A DNA stretch of 64,000 nucleotides. Source: Macrotrachela quadricornifera. Lineage: Eukaryota; Rotifera; Eurotatoria; Philodinida; Philodinidae. The notes beneath the pieces were generated by a model. It made no database searches and had not been told where the DNA came from. It worked only from the letters and a program-made list of their open reading frames with translations. The position numbers and the translations under genes were made by a program. The stretch lies in contig JAJEKB010020083.1 of NCBI GenBank assembly GCA_022393335.1, positions 94,482 to 158,481 on the forward strand, written 5' to 3'. Shown here one piece after another: positions 48,070 to 60,998 of this stretch (positions within the stretch are counted from its first letter, which is position 1; each line of letters opens with the position of its first letter).

Positions 48070-51000
48070 TTAGTGGTCGTCAGTAACAATAAGTTTATCA
48101 TCATCAATCTCAACATCTTCATCATCATCATCTTCTCTTTCTGTTGTTGTTGTTGATGGTGGTGTTAAATTATTATTATTCATTGTTACAATTATTTCTT
48201 CATCATTATCTTGCCTTATTTCATGTTCATCAATTTCACCTTCTTCTTCTTCTTCTTCTTCTATTTCTTCATCTCTTTCAGCTTGTGCTTTTTGATTTAA
48301 TGAATCAACAATATCATCTAGACAAGCTTTTTTATGTGGACTGGATTTTTTTATTATTGACATATCTGTTTCTGATGTTGATAGTTGTTGTTCAGCGGCT
48401 AATAAACGACGTTTACGATCAAAATATTTTGGTTGTTCAATTATTGTTTCATGATTAATTAATGATGATGTACTATGTAATGATACATTTGAATCAAAAT
48501 CATCTAAATCTCCAATAATACTATCTTGTTGTTGATTATTTTCATTTGATGATAATTTACTTCCATTACTTATTGTACTTGAATTTGATGATATTTGTAC
48601 TACTTCTAATTTTGATAAACGTTCACGAAGTAATTCATTTTCACGCTTTAAAAAAAAATGAAAAAAAGATCAAAAAAAATAAAAATTCGAATTTATAAAA
48701 TTTACTCGTAATAACATAGCTTCATTTTGTTGATGAGTATTAACAATAGTATTTGTTTTTGATGATTGCGTATATGTATATAATTGTAATTGTGATATAT
48801 ATGTTATTAATTGTTGACGAGCACGTGGTGATGATACTGTTGTTTCAACTATTTGTCGAATACCATCCGGTGTAAAATCTATTAAAAATAAAATTTTATT
48901 TTTTTTATAAAAAATATTTCTTTTTTTTTTTTATTACCATTAAAATTTGTAATGGACGGATTTGTTGGTTCATTCGATGTTGGAGAATCTGATCGATTAA
49001 CACGTAATGGTGATGGTCGAGGACAACTATTAATAGAAGAAAATATTTAAAAAAAATATAAATTAAATTAATTAAAAAAAAAATTAACCTGTTTGAAGTT
49101 GTTGTTGCAGTTGTTGTTGTTGTTGGTTCAACTGGCAATGCTAAAGGTAATGGTGGAGGAATTAATGTTGGTCTTGGTAAAAGTGTATTGAATGAATAAT
49201 CTCCATAATGATTATCTTTTTTTGTTGATGTATATGGATAAGACCATGTATCAGTTGAAGATGATGATGATGCTAATTTAACACGTTTTTCTGCTAATAA
49301 TAAACAATCCTTAAATAAATCAAAAAAAAGAATATTTAATCATAAAAATTTATGTTTATTTATCATACAGATTGTTGTGTTGAACGTTTTTTTTGATTAT
49401 TATTTAAAAATTTTTCTTTTACTAATTCTAATTCTTCATTAGCTTTATTATCTTCTGTTGAACGTATTTTTAAATAAGCACGCCAATTATCTGAATTAAA
49501 ACCCCAATGACATATACGATTTTCTTCAGATTTATGTCCATGTGAAACAAATGTTTTTGGAGAAAATAATGCTTGACATGTATCACATTGTATACATTCA
49601 GCTTGTGGTGCAACATATAATGTTGGATATAATGTACCGGAACATTTTCCAAAACATTTATGTTGAACTTTAATTGAATATAAACGTTCATACTGATTTG
49701 CTGTCACTGAATTAACTGTACGTAATTGTCCTTTATAACGTAATTGTAATAAAGAAGCACAAAGACGTTCAGCATCTGTTTGAGTTATTAAACCACATGA
49801 CGGTGCATTCATTGGTAAAACTTGAGTTTTTTTAAGTATATCAAGTTGTTCATTTGTACAACGTGAACAATATATATGTAAACGTTCACATGCAGAATTT
49901 ATTTCTTGTAATGAAAAATCTTTTAAAACAGTATTTAAAATTTCTGGTAAACATAAACGTTTTTCTCCTCCAACAATAAAACATGTTATACGTTCACCTA
50001 TAATTAAACAAAAAAATTTATATAATTAATTAAATTTTAATAATTAAAGTTTTCATCCATTATTTTTTTATCATTTTATTCTCTCGTACTAAATAACTTT
50101 CTTATATTATGATAACATATTGCGTGTTTGATACGATTGATTACATTTATTTTTTCATAATTTTCTGTCTTGTCTTGCATTTCATCTAGTCTCGTCTGTC
50201 TCCTGTTATATTTGTTCTTTTCGTAGTCATCACGAGATGATGATGATGTAGAATATATATATATTCGAAGCCATAAATGTATGTTGTCGATGTTAACAAC
50301 AAAAGGAATCTTTTCATGTTTTTTTAGTATTGGGTCATATGTACTGGTGTATTACATTAATGAAAAATAAACTATGATGAAATGTCCTTTTTATAAGAAA
50401 TTTGCATTTAAAATCATACTTTTTCTTCTTTATTATATTTACTTTTACTTTTCTTAGTTAAATAAAAAGACAAAAAAGTTTTTTTTTTAAATGAATTTAA
50501 ACAGTAAAAATCTAGATCATGTGATGACGTCTGTTATTACTAAGACAAAAAATACAGTACTGCGACATTACATTTTATGGTACACTAACCATAGATATAT
50601 ATCTATATAAAGTTAGGCGTGTCTGATGATATGCTTTTTTCTAATCATCTATAATTGATGTTTTAAAAAAAAGATACAGGTAACAGAACGCAAGATTTTT
50701 TTCGAACATAATTTATGATTTATTTAAATATTATTTTCTTCTATTGAATAATCATTATATTCTCTGAGTAATATTATTGCAAATTTCTTTTTTATATTAT
50801 CAAATAAACATTTAAAGAATATAAATATTGTCTATAAAATTTAATGTGAAAAAAAAAACAAATTACATATAATTATAAATTGTCAAGATAATAGAAATTC
50901 TATCAAAGAATTTTTAAAAATGACGTATGTCAGACACAGTGGGTGTCTATATTTTAACGTCAATGAAGTTCTATCTTCAATATTAATGACAACTGTTGCT

Positions 51001-51746
51001 CTTTTAATAATTCTAAGATATATATTAACCAATTTATTTAAATAAAATATATTATACTATGTTTATAGTTAAATAACTGATAATATTGTCGTTTATGATT
51101 GATGATCTTATTTGTCCTTCTTCGATATTTAATCTTCGATCTTGTTGTTTACAATCAATATTTACAAATAATTGTCATTCGGAAAGAGTATTGAATGAAA
51201 CGAACAAAAAAAAATTATAATGAACATACCTGATGATAATGTTGTTTCACTTTTTAACCCAACTGCTGTGGATGAAGTTGATGATGATGTATCAGCTTGA
51301 ATACATGGTGGACCTTGTATAATAGAACCAAGTGGTGGTTGAAGCCATTGATCAAAAGCAAGAGCTTCTTTAGATTGTTGTTGTTGTTGAATTGTTGGCT
51401 TTTTAATTTGAGTATTTGTTGGTGATATTGTTTGTTGTTGATCAAGTTTTCCATTAGGTGTTGTTGTTATTGCTGATGGTGATATTAATTTAATATTTGA
51501 TGTTGAATTTTCTGTATTTAATTTTGATAGACCATTACTAAGATGATGTCGTGGGGATAATGTAGCTACAGTATTTGGTGGTGGATGATTAAAATAGAAT
51601 GCATGTTGGAGAAAGTCTTTAGCACTTGGTTGTTGATTAAAATGATGATGATGATGATGGCGTGCAAGAAGTTTAAGTAATGGTTGATCATATGATGAGA
51701 TTGGAGGTGCTACTGAACTTGATGGAGTCGACGTTGTCGTCGTCAT
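48070..51746 (-). CDS. SKI: Ski/SnoN family transcriptional co-repressor
   Basis: Six exons (51746-51230, 49997-49369, 49309-49089, 49026-48938, 48878-48706, 48645-48070) close in phase to 734 residues. Residues 1-172 are low-complexity with a His6 run and Gln/Thr/Ser tracts. Residues about 174-260 are the Ski/Sno/Dac domain (FIVGGEKRLCLPEILNTVL, LHIYCSRCTNEQLDILK, APSCGLITQTDAERLC). Residues about 283-345 are the SAND-like SMAD4-binding domain (CFGKC, CIQCDTC, FVSHGHKSEENRICHWGF, WRAYL) with its zinc-binding Cys and His. The GGEKRLCLP wording and CHWGF place it with Ski/SnoN and not with SKOR. It recruits NCoR/HDAC to repress TGF-beta/BMP targets through SMADs (family knowledge). The C-terminus has only a short helix (RENELLRERLSKLEVV) and long acidic tracts instead of the long vertebrate coiled coil. 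Intron 1 is about 1.2 kb. Confidence 0.95.
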
Positions 51747-51774
51747 TCGTTTAGAAATACACTGTGATTAAGAA

Positions 51775-52270
51775 GAGATGGTCTACAATAAACGAATAAT
51801 AGAGAGAGAGAGAGAAAAAAAGGGAGGAAAAAATCCGAAGAAATGAAGACTACTGAGCAAATATGTCTCTTTCGGAGCGACGACGACGACTGCCCCCTAA
51901 GTTGTATAAGAGAGAGAGATGGAGAGCGACAGTCCGGGCAACACACGTAATCCTCTATACTCTCTCTCCCTCTCTCTCCCTTTTTCTTTTCTCCTCTTAT
52001 TCTCCGTCGGTCGGTCGCTTTCGGATGGTTGAACTTATGTATGTGCGTATATGTTCAACACGAGAGGCGACGACTGGCGAGGCGAAGAAAGGGCCGAATA
52101 CAACACTAGTAACATTCGCCAACACAGAAAAATAGACGAAGAGGGAAAGAAGCAACGAGCGCGAGAGGTGAAGGTTGAACGAGCGAGAGCGGGCAAATAG
52201 CAGCGAAAGAGGGTGGTCGTTTCATAACAACATATACATATACACGCACAAAATCGGACAAATAGAGATA
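51775..52270 (-). promoter_or_regulatory. CpG-rich, GA/CT-rich upstream region of the Ski/Sno gene
   Basis: Just upstream of the Ski/Sno start codon, CG dinucleotides become frequent (clusters near 51875-51900, 52005-52025, 52060-52100, 52150-52200), in contrast to the surrounding AT-rich DNA. Alternating (GA)n tracts at 51801-51815 and 51910-51920 and CT tracts at 51958-51982 flank them. This composition fits a 5' UTR/core promoter with GAGA-type sites. The role is inferred from position. Confidence 0.5.
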
Positions 52271-54759
52271 GAAACATGCCATACTAGGCTACGTAATTCT
52301 CTATACAAAGATATGTACAGGAAATAAGACTATACACATACAGTCAATCAAATATTTCTGTTGATCTTGTCATCAATATAATGCAAATGAACACTAAAAA
52401 AAAAACAAGAAAATATTGTGTTAAAGAAAGAAAAAGATCGAGGTCTTGATATACATTAATAGGTACAAAACTTGTTCCAACTAAGTCAATGTCTTCTCTA
52501 ACCTAGACATTCATATATTAAACTAATGTCGAGACGTCGATGTCTCAAGACAGTCGAGTGACGATGTTTTCTCTTATATTTTTCAGCAACAGAATTGGAG
52601 AAACGCACTCAATCCTTTATTCTGTCACGCAAAACTGAAAGCGTAAGAGGAATAGAAAAAAGAACCGAAGGATTGACTGTTAACTTGAAGAATGGAAATA
52701 GACGAGGAGGAGAGAAAAAAAAAGTATAACAAAGACGCAAAACACCAACGCAAAGAAAAGAAGAAGAAAAAAAAGCAAAGCAAAAGAGTGATGTTTTTTT
52801 GATGATGCACTAGCTGCTTTTATGGTTTTGTATACCAAGTCAACAAGAAAAAAAAAAACGTAAAATTTTTTTCTACATTGTAGAAACAAACACATCCGTT
52901 TATTAATAAGACCTTCGAAGAGAAAAGAAAAAAAAATGCAAGATGCCTAAATGCACTTTACTATGTCTGCTATTTTGTTTTCTTTTTTGCATGTCATGAT
53001 AATGTCTATTCGTCTAGTCGACTACAACGTCATCAACAATCATTGTTGTTTTTCTGTTTAGCCATGTTATATTATCTTTTACGTATATATTTTGTATTAA
53101 AAAGGAATTATCTGATAGATGATGATATTATCGAATGATTATTCATGATGAATCATTAGTTTGTATTTTGTAGAATGAAACAAAAGAAAAATCTTTTTTA
53201 ATTTAAAATAAAGAAAAAAAAAGATAATTTGATATTTTTTTCTTTAGTTTTTTCTTTTTTTATCTTTTTTAAAATTCAATAAATAAGTGCATTTTAATTC
53301 TCATATAACTTTTTTTTTCTACTTATTTTTGATTGGTTTAAAACAATGATCCAATGAAAAATAAAATCTTATTATTATTAATATAATACAAATATATCTA
53401 ATTTTTTTTTATTCCTTACTTTGTTTTTTTTTTTTACGGATGAAAGAGTCAATTTTCATTTGTAAGATAACACAAAAAAAAATCTAGCTATATAAATTAT
53501 TCTATGATGTCTATTGACGTTTTCAATGACGTCAATGCACAAGCAGAAAAGAATACTTTATTAATAAAAAAAAAGAAATTAGAAAGGTAAATATCAAGGA
53601 CAGCATGATAATATATCAGCAATTCTGTCTTTCAAAGACCATACAAATGAAAAACAATTTGATTACATGACTATTAACTAGTGAAGAGAAAAAAAAACAT
53701 ATGCGTTACCTTGGGACAGAAATCTAACAAATTTTTGTCTATACTTATTTTATTGAGAGACGAAACACATGTCTCTATAGAGGCCGTTTTCACCTTCTTT
53801 TTTACAGTAATATATTTTTTGTTATGATATAGACGTCATTCAAGAACAAAATGTAAATAATAACTATTATTTTATTTTGTTTTTTTTGTCTTGTCTAACT
53901 TATTTCTTTATGAATATTTATTATTTCCAAAAATATTCAACAAATATAAAAATAAAAATTTTTAATTCAATGTTCAAAGAGCATAAAATTGACAAATGTT
54001 TGGAGATTATTATTATAGAACCATGAAAACATCGTATCAATGCCATATATATATATATATATATAGATACTTTTATTCCAAAAGAATTAATAATAAACTT
54101 TTGAATTATTCATTAGACAAAAACAAACTAATCATTTCTTTAAAATTTGAAACAATGATTATTATTAGAGGACATGAGAGTTCCTGAATGTTTTTTTTTC
54201 TGTTTATTAAAAAATTTTGACAGTTTGATTATACTTGAGGAAATATATTTTGACAAGTTAATCTTATCAAATTCATACTACTAAATATTAGACATATGTT
54301 CATGTATTTATGTCAGAAAATTAACACTTCAGACAGACTAACATAAGTAATATTTTCTTTATTCAAGATTGTAGAAATTATTTGAGAAAAAGAAAAAGGT
54401 ACACCTGTGAATAAATATTACTCATACTATTCTCGGATGTTTAGTAAAATCTAGTTTCCTTTGATTAATTGTACTGTATCACACTATTTTTTTGTTTGAA
54501 AAGTTTTAAATGAAAAATAAAGAAAATTTTATTCTATTTATGTTATGAACTAGTTATGTGTTGTTATAATAATAGCAGTTAATAATATGATGTGAAACAA
54601 TGTAATTATTATTTTTAGTTTAAGAAATAAAAATAAACAAAAAAATTGTTTTTTTTTTCGATATAATCGTGTATAATAAAAAAAAAGTGTTTTGTTAGAG
54701 AGGTTTACATATGTAAGTGAAATTCGGATTGTTTTTTTTGATGTTGTTTATTCATTTAA
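52271..54759. other. Long upstream spacer of the Ski/Sno gene
   Basis: About 2.5 kb with poly-A/T and purine-rich tracts (52700-52950) but no supportable exon. A plausible site for Ski/Sno regulatory DNA and for the 3' UTR of the next gene to the right. Confidence 0.4.
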
Positions 54760-56891
54760 TTATTTATTAGTAAGAACAGGATAAATTTGATCATAATCAT
54801 CATCATCATTCTCAGATGATGATGCATTCGTTTTACATTGAGGAACATTTGGCATAAGTGATTTTATTTTTTTATGAGGAGAAATAATTGATGGAATTAT
54901 TTTATCATCATTTGGATTTTTTGTTATTTGAAGTTTAGATGAATTAATATGAGATTGTAATTGATTATTTGATGGAATTGAATTAAATCCTTCTGTAAAA
55001 CTATGAATATGACGACTACCAAATTTATCTAAATCATTTTTATTTATCATTGAATATTGATCAGATGATTGAATTATTTGTTTATTTGGTTTTTCATCTA
55101 AAGAAATTATTTTTTTTTTAAAGTTATGATGAAAAAATCTATGAGAAATACTTAGATTTTTTTCTTTGGTTGGTTCAACTGAGATAATAGAAGTTGATGA
55201 AGTTGTTTCATTTGATTCAGATGATGAATCTGGTTTTAAATGAATAGGTAATGTTAATTTTTGTTTATCTATGGTTATATCTGATGATGAATAAGGATTA
55301 TTTAATCTATTAGAATGAATACTTTTTTTAGATGAATGTTGTTTTTGTAAATTGATATCAGATGATTTTTTTTCTTCTTTTATTTGATCAATTATTTTTT
55401 CTAATTTATCTTTTTCGTTATGTTTTGATCCAGTTGGAAAGTTTGATATTAATGGACTTTTGCCAACACCATGTTGTTCAGGAGATTTTAGTTCTTTTTT
55501 ATTATCATTATCATCTTTAGAAATCATTTTCATAAATATTTATTTGTAATATTTAGATTATTCTTACCTATAAGAGAGGATGGCAAAGTGATTTGTTTCT
55601 TGTTTTGTTTTGATTTCGGTGATCCAGTATAATCAGTATTTGTTAAATTTTGACGAGATGCTATATTATGTATTATTTGATATTTTATAGAAAGATAAGA
55701 AGATATTACTTACAGGATTTTTTATCAGGTACTTTTTTATTTAGATTAATGTTTGATTTTGGTTTGCTTGCATTTAAATCTGATTCATCATTAGATTGAC
55801 CAAGTTTTGAAGATATAGGATTAATATCTGAGCTTGGTGATAAATTTTCCGAGTAGTTTGATCCTGTTTTATGAGTTGATATTGAATGATTAGTTTTTAA
55901 TGGAGAAATAAGTAGTGGACTGGTAAAAATACTTTGAACAGTTCGTTCATTAGATTTACGTTTTGTTATACGAGTCATGTTAATAGATATTACTTCATGA
56001 GGAGATTTTATAGCAGGATGTTGAAATGAGGAAGATGTACTATCAGGATGGATTGATGATAATGTTGATTTATCATTTATTAAAAGTAAACTATGTGCTA
56101 ATAATGGAGATTTTCCAGATATTTCTTTGTCAATATTTTTAGAGGAAAATGAATCTGTGTGTGATGTTGAATTGCCTTAAGTATATTGATAGAAAATGAA
56201 ATTTTTAATGTTTTTTTTTCTTCTTCTCATCTCTATATAAGTTCTTGTACACAATTATACTATTACTAATCTATTTATTTTTTACTGCTCCCTTATCATC
56301 ATTTTTACAAAGTTTTTTGTTTCAACTATAGGATGAGTAATTACTTTTCTTTTGAATATTTACCTTTAGCTGTAGATGATATTGATGTTTCTCTTTTTTG
56401 TTTTTTTGATATGGTATCAGGCTTTATACTTCCTAATGGTATATTTTCAACTTGTGGTGATCTTCTTTCATTATCATCACCTTCTGGTTTTTCTTCTTTA
56501 TTTCCATCGATTTTTTTATCATTTTCTTCTTTGGCTTGTTTTTTTGAATCATATTTTTTCTTCATAGTATAAGCTAAAGCAGCAAGAGCTAGAGCTCCCA
56601 TTAAAGCAAGCAATGGACCAATAATCCACCAAAATGAAAAACCACTCCCACCAGCAGCAAGCGGTGCAGCTACTATAACATTGTTAGCCATTGCACGTGG
56701 AGCTATGTCATTGAAAGGTGCTGGTGGAGCATGTACTGGTGTTGGTCGATTTTGAGGTCGATAAATTGCATCAGGATGAGCCGGAATAGGATCATGTACT
56801 GGTCCACTAAAGATTTAATTTATCTTTTATAACTAATAAAATTATTTTTATTTTTAAACCTGTTTCGTTTCAATCGATATCGTATAGACAT
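54760..56891 (-). CDS. Unrecognised single-pass membrane protein with long Ser/Lys-rich tail
   Basis: Five exons (56891-56860, 56806-56364, 56175-55714, 55660-55568, 55514-54760) close in phase to 594 residues. Residues 1-65 are Pro/His/Ala-rich (DPIPAHPDAIYRPQNRPTP, HAPPAPF). About 67-92 is a strongly hydrophobic span (FWWIIGPLLALMGALALAAL) followed by a basic stop-transfer KKKYDSKKQ. The rest, about 500 residues, is Ser/Asn/Lys/Asp-rich and probably disordered, with many SP motifs (KSP, SPLL, ISPLK) that could be kinase sites. No domain is recognised. No signal peptide is seen at the chosen ATG (MSIRYRLKRN), so the true start may lie in an undetected upstream exon. I infer a short outside segment and a long cytoplasmic tail from the positive-inside rule. 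Confidence 0.65.
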
Positions 56892-57821
56892 GAATTAAAT
56901 CTTTAATATACATTGACAATTACAAAACACTCAAATAGATTAACATAATATATTTTCATATAATATAAATTTTAATATATTAATTTAATTTCTTTTTGAA
57001 TAAAGAAATGAAATGAATAATAAGTGCAATGAAACCGATACTAAATTATATAATAATACTATGAGAATACATATATTTGAATAGATTTATTTTTTTATAA
57101 ATTATTAAGAAAGAAAAAATTTTCGAATATTCATGTTACAACTAAAAGAGCGAATATATAAAAGGCGCCAACGACATAAAATGGAATCAATATTCAAGTT
57201 TTGTAGGATAATTATAATTGATTTTAACATATTATTTGTTTTATTTTTCCTCTACTTTTTCATTTTAAATAAAAGAAATTTTTTTCAAGCGTGTCACGTC
57301 AATGAATATCAAAGAAAACGAAAAAGTTAAAGATTTTGAAAATTAGTTTTTGCTTCTCGATACATTTCAACGTCTTGTTTTGAAATCAAACTTGTATCGT
57401 TTTACAAATTGGATCTATTTTACGTATTAAGACTGTTTTATGAGGCTAGTTCAATCATTTTGAACTTTAGAATCTCCTAATCTTAACCATGTCGAATATA
57501 CAATTTCGATAATTTACTATTGTTGAAATTGACTTAACATTTTACCTAGAGTCAAGATTATCAACTCTTCATTCTCAAATGAAGTTTACACGAGCTCGAT
57601 TAAGATATAGATGGATATCACTGTTTTCATAATGGGAAATATCCTTAGGATACTTAAATTTCTCTCAAAAATAGAGTAATCAGAAGGAAAAATTTCTGAA
57701 ACAAAATTTCTTTCGTAAAAAGTAATATTATATTCCATTTTTTTGTATTCAAAATCAATTTTGTTGTGTAGTTTTTCTCTAAAAAAGCACTTTTATAGTC
57801 AAATTATAATATTAATTAGGG
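56892..57821. other. No gene recognised
   Basis: AT-rich flank of the membrane-protein gene. The plus frame at 57133-57330 is noise-like. Could hold an upstream exon with a signal peptide, but none was found. Confidence 0.4.
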
Positions 57822-58630
57822 CATACCAAAAGTATTGGGATTTCCAGGAAAAAAAGTACAGAAGCAACTTAGTATAAATTTTATTTCATCAAATGTTCAA
57901 AGTAGTTGATCTGATAATTTACACATCACTGTATTTATTCTAGCCAATTATTGAAAGTAATTTTCTAGTCATGTTTGCTCATCGAATTTATGATTTTAGT
58001 GACAGCACGGTGTCATGATCGTGAGATACTTTTATTGGTAACTTTGATACCTTTCGATTCGAAATAGTTTGAAGCATCTTTATGCACGTGTACCAGATGT
58101 TACTCTTTTCTTTCGAATTTCTTTAATAAGAGGTTCCAAGCAATTATCTATGCAATAATGATGATCGATGATGTTTCCTTGTTCGGTATGATGTATTAAA
58201 ATAGGACTAATCATTGCAAAATATATGCAAAATAGAGATTTTCGAGTCAAATAGCTGCATCAAACAACAGTAAGTAGAGTTTCTCCCATTGACGTCTAGG
58301 GAGGACTCGATGATTTTCGACTAATTTATTCATGACAAAACTATGACTCGTCGCCTATTAGTGCATCATATAATCATCATGTTTCTTGCTGAAATTTCAC
58401 GAAATTTTCTTCGCAAGCTCTGACCCGTTCGATTCGTTGAGCATCAAACAGTAAGTTGAGTAAGTGATAAGTAATGATTCTTGTCAACTGCAGAAGATCA
58501 GAAATAATTTGTTCACTAGCACCGCGATTCATTCCAATCTTCATTTGCATTCCATCAATAGTAAGATGAGGATCATCATCAACGAACTTAATCAGTATTT
58601 TCAAATGTTGTCTCGGCTACTGTCATGTCG
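57822..58630 (-). pseudogene. Decayed mariner transposase (mori-like), 5' truncated
   Basis: On the minus strand an open stretch at 58604-58377 reads KFVDDDPHLTIDGMQMKIGM, then NRGASEQIISDLLQL and QRIERVRACEENFVKFQQ, the second helix-turn-helix and linker of mariner transposases. After a frameshift follow GDES (with stops nearby), SRKSSSPP, KSLFCIYFAMISPILIHHTE, then IIDHHYCIDNCLEPLIKEIR, the catalytic-core order of mori-type mariners (GDE, then VLIHYVERGQTVDHHYYI-like). The first catalytic Asp is still visible; later ones are lost in frameshifted sequence. The 3' end carries GGGCATACCAAAAGTATTGG near 57822, possibly the inner part of the terminal repeat. Multiple stops and frameshifts show an old dead copy. 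Confidence 0.8.
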
Positions 58631-60700
58631 TGAGCATCGATGAAGATCAAGATTCAAGAACGGACATATAAGGGAAATGTCCATATGACATATACATCGA
58701 AATGATCATGGATAATTTCTACTAAATTTGGAAGTATCCTTATAGTATATCACAGTTATAAGTTGATCAAGTTATGGTTTATCTTTGATATGCTCTCGTC
58801 CTTCTGGAAAGCATTCTAACTATTTAGCAACTGCACTGTAAAGTAGAACTTAATCCCTAAAAACATTCATCTTATAGTTCAAAGTTATTTGTAATTTCAA
58901 TTATTTAACATCTTTTATGTTTTTATTTTTGCTACTGTACTGATGATGATGGTACTTAAGATCTGAAAAAGGTTGAAAATTCTCCTAGAAACCTTTCAGT
59001 CTTTAAATGAAACAAGAGAAAATAATCGATAGTTCGCAACATCATTTTTCTTATACTTTTTTTGTACATTCAATCAGTTGATGTTGGTTTTTCTCTGTTG
59101 ACTATCAACTATCGAAGAATGCATTTATTAGTCATATTTTCTCTTCAGTATATCTTGTATCGTTTCCATATTCTTATTCGTTGGATATTATTTTTCTTTT
59201 AACGAATTTGTCTCTTTTATTTACAACATCTATTTCTTTTTACTTTTTTATTCAAAATAATGAAAATCACGTCCTTTTCACAAGTTATTTCGTTAATCAA
59301 TGTGCCATTCATATCATTGAAGTAGACTAATCCTAATATTTGTCCTGATTGCAAAAAATCGAAGAAACCAGTTAATCTATTTAGTTTGGTAAATATTCTT
59401 AATGCTATGATTTGTTTTGGTAAAGCTATGAAAAAATATTTATGGTTTCTTAAGTAATTTATTGGTATGCAACTGAAGAAGCAATATTTCTTATATTTGC
59501 ATTCATACTGCTCTCATTATGCTGATTTTCAAAGGCACAGTGAATGATGATTCATGATGAAAACATATATGTTATATTTCTTCTACTTAATTTATAGCAT
59601 ATTTATCATACAACTCAAGTGTACTAGTACAGAATAACCAAACAAAACGTTTCATTTATTCGTATGCTGTTTTGTATAGTGATGCAATCGATATTGGACA
59701 AATTTCATCAAATCATTGAGAATGAGAAAAAACTTATATTAAATCATTCCAAGTAAGAGAAAAACATGATTTTATTTTCACTAGTCGTATCTCGTTAAAT
59801 CGTTATTGAAACACAAAAAATATATGGTTACAATCATCGAAGAACAAAAAAGTACGTCACACATCACGAGTTATTTATAAACGTGAGATTCTTTTCTGCT
59901 TCTCAAAAGATACGACAAAATGATTGTGTACAGTAATCTATTGGATACTAAATGTTACAAATCGTAACAGTTTGTTGAAAGCGAAATTAGATGTTATAGT
60001 ATTGATTAGTTGCCTGTTTTGATAACTGATTTCCAAAGTTAAAATAAAAATATTTGTCTTTGGGAACCAAAAGGATCAACAACTTCAATACAGGTAAGTG
60101 AAATGTTTCTGTAAAGACATGCTAAGATGTATTGTACTGAAAATTAAATTAGAGTTCTAGTTTTGGAGAAAGTATCGCGTACAACGTTTATTTGGCAGTC
60201 ATATGAAACGTAACCAATTGCATTCTAGATTAAGATGACGTCTTTTAACGTTTTTTACGAGATTCTTGTTTGCAACACATGTAGTATTTATACAGTACAT
60301 TCGTATGTATCTTGAAATGAGACATGGGTTACCATTTCTCTTTAATTCTTTCAGGATTGTAAATAGTGAGAAATATAAATATAGATCAATTCTTTGTTTT
60401 GATTAAATTTTATGCAACATTAAAAATTATTCCTAGCAAAAGATTAGAAATTTAATACAAAATCTTTTCATATTTAAGTCGATCTTCGAACACTAGCTGC
60501 AAATATATACATATATATTACAGTAAAAATAGATATTAAAGAAATCTTGTTTATTTTAAATAATTGCGTCAAATCGATCAAATCTTTATGAACATCACAC
60601 CTCTTTAAAATAGAAAGAAGACTATATGAATAAATAGTTTTAGTAATTGTCTATGGTACAGATGTTTTAACAGCTCTTTCAATAGATGAAGAAGATGATC
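58631..60700. other. Gene-poor AT-rich DNA
   Basis: No supportable coding, RNA or element signal in about 2 kb beyond the mariner relic. Confidence 0.45.
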
Positions 60701-60998
60701 CTATCTTTCAGCTATCATACAGTAAAGGATGTTGTCCAGAGACAGCTTCGAAGACTTGATATCTTTCGATGGATGTTTAATGTTGATTGGAGGTTGACAG
60801 TTGCTCTCTAATTAGCAATATAACAATGTACAATATTTTAGTAACGCGAGAATCTTACCGAAGCTTTGCGCTTTGCTGGTAATGTATTATATTCAGTTGG
60901 TTGCTCACCAAGTGGCCATTCTTCAGTGGATGTACTCTACAATAATGAAAATTAAAATGTATATCTTTAAAGAAGATCAGCGAAAGACTTACAGACAT
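60701..60998 (-). CDS. Possible small three-exon gene, unknown product
   Basis: A tentative chain of 60998-60993 (coding ATG TCT only), 60936-60859 and 60805-60701 gives 62 residues in phase with canonical GTAAG donors. It starts MSSTSTEEWPLGEQPTEYNT, then LPAKRKASSNCQPP and ends LDNILYCMIAER. Composition is protein-like and the middle exon is open with consensus borders, which is why I list it. The third exon has three possible AG acceptors within a few bases, and the last exon could continue elsewhere. No family recognised. Confidence 0.35.

Noticed and set aside
48144..48458. Leu-rich plus-strand frame antisense to Ski/Sno
   Set aside because: Reverse-strand shadow of the acidic Asp/Glu tract in the last Ski/Sno exon.
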